From: Xanthobacteraceae bacterium
Lineage (GTDB): Bacteria; Pseudomonadota; Alphaproteobacteria; Rhizobiales; Xanthobacteraceae
Assembly (NCBI GenBank): GCA_030044035.1
Contig: JASHWN010000534.1
Location: 1 to 6,040 of the forward strand
DNA: 6,040 nucleotides
Direction of reading: 5' to 3'
The notes beneath the pieces are model-generated. The model was not told where the DNA came from, searched no databases, and worked only from the letters and a program-made list of their open reading frames with translations. Position 1 is the first letter of the stretch; each line of letters begins with the position of its first letter. Positions 6,011-6,040 of the stretch are shown here, piece by piece. A program made the translations under genes and the position numbers.

Positions 6011-6038
6011 GAGCCGCCGGCAACGGCGGCTCTTTTTT
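6011..6038 (+). terminator. Rho-independent terminator
   Basis: GAGCCGCCG (6011-6019) and CGGCGGCTC (6024-6032) form a perfect 9-bp GC-rich stem closed by a GCAA tetraloop (GNRA type), followed directly by six T residues (6033-6038). It works on the plus strand only; the minus strand lacks a T-run after the stem. It ends either the DUF1192 transcript, with a 3' UTR of about 190 nt, or a separate small RNA or leader. Confidence 0.93.
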
Positions 6039-6040
6039 AC

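Larger units (their letters stand above)
5935..6038 (+). ncRNA. Candidate structured small RNA or 5' attenuator leader
   Basis: No protein gene explains this stretch, yet it is densely structured and ends in a strong terminator. Stem 1 is ATGTCCA (5945-5951) with TGGACAT (5957-5963), loop of five. Stem 2 is GAGTGG (5965-5970) with CCACTC (5978-5983), loop of seven. A linker (5984-6010) contains CCTCCC (5993-5998), complementary to Shine-Dalgarno sequences. Then comes the terminator hairpin. TGTCCA also occurs at 5975-5980, so the 3' arm of stem 1 can pair with it instead. A CtrA-like box lies just upstream. Alternatives are the 3' UTR of the DUF1192 message or a leader attenuator for a gene beyond 6040. 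The 5' end is not determined; the start given is the dyad edge. It matches no RNA family I recognise. Confidence 0.4.

Noticed and set aside
5728..6012. A 94-codon plus-strand frame overlapping the DUF1192 gene and the region after it
   Set aside because: It starts inside DUF1192 in another frame, has no ribosome binding site, and covers the structured region up to the terminator. No domain resemblance.
5945..6040. A possible leader peptide from ATG 5945 (begins MSIFWTSSGS)
   Set aside because: No Shine-Dalgarno, no run of regulatory codons, and the frame reads through the terminator stem without a stop, unlike real attenuator leader peptides.
1..6040. tRNA, rRNA, CRISPR array, insertion sequence or phage genes
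   Set aside because: No repeat-spacer pattern, no T-loop-like tRNA signature, no transposase-like or integrase-like translation, and no terminal inverted repeats with target duplications were seen.

Overview
The window looks like chromosomal DNA of a high-GC alphaproteobacterium, most likely of the order Hyphomicrobiales (Bradyrhizobium / Rhodopseudomonas / Xanthobacteraceae side). This rests on recognised protein families (a DUF1192 coiled-coil protein, a Rhizobiales-style YqgE, a DsbD-domain protein with a CGTMC motif), strong GC bias at third codon positions, and a CtrA-type TTAA-N7-TTAA site. No mobile element, CRISPR array, rRNA or tRNA was seen. The genus is inference.

Layout, left to right. 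(1) 1-754, minus: a secreted DsbD N-terminal-domain (ScsB-like) protein, its C-terminus cut by the window edge. (2) 755-1016: divergent promoter region. (3) 1017-1631, plus: YqgE/AlgH (UPF0301) protein. (4) 1632-1736: a short convergent intergenic stretch, lower in GC, with a 10-bp direct repeat. (5) 1737-2339, minus: an unrecognised secreted protein with 14 cysteines and a clear internal duplication. (6) 2431-5364, minus: a 977-residue membrane c-di-GMP protein (periplasmic domain, seven TM helices, PAS, degenerate GGDEF, intact EAL). (7) 5365-5627: divergent control region. It carries a good sigma-70-like promoter with an overlapping dyad facing DUF1192. (8) 5628-5822, plus: a 64-residue DUF1192 coiled-coil protein. 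(9) 5823-6040: no credible protein gene. It holds a CtrA-like box, a dyad, two small hairpins with alternative pairings, a single-stranded CCTCCC motif and a near-perfect Rho-independent terminator ending at 6038. This fits a small RNA or a 5' attenuator of a gene beyond the window.

How the parts relate. The EAL protein and the Cys-rich protein lie on the same strand, 91 bp apart, each with its own strong Shine-Dalgarno, so they may share a transcript. The Cys-rich protein and the DsbD-like protein are both predicted to be exported, and the first would need disulfide chemistry, but nothing in the sequence links them directly. The EAL protein is predicted to degrade c-di-GMP in response to a periplasmic or membrane signal. 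The most promising unexplained element is the structured non-coding stretch at 5905-6038. The duplicated Cys-rich protein comes second.
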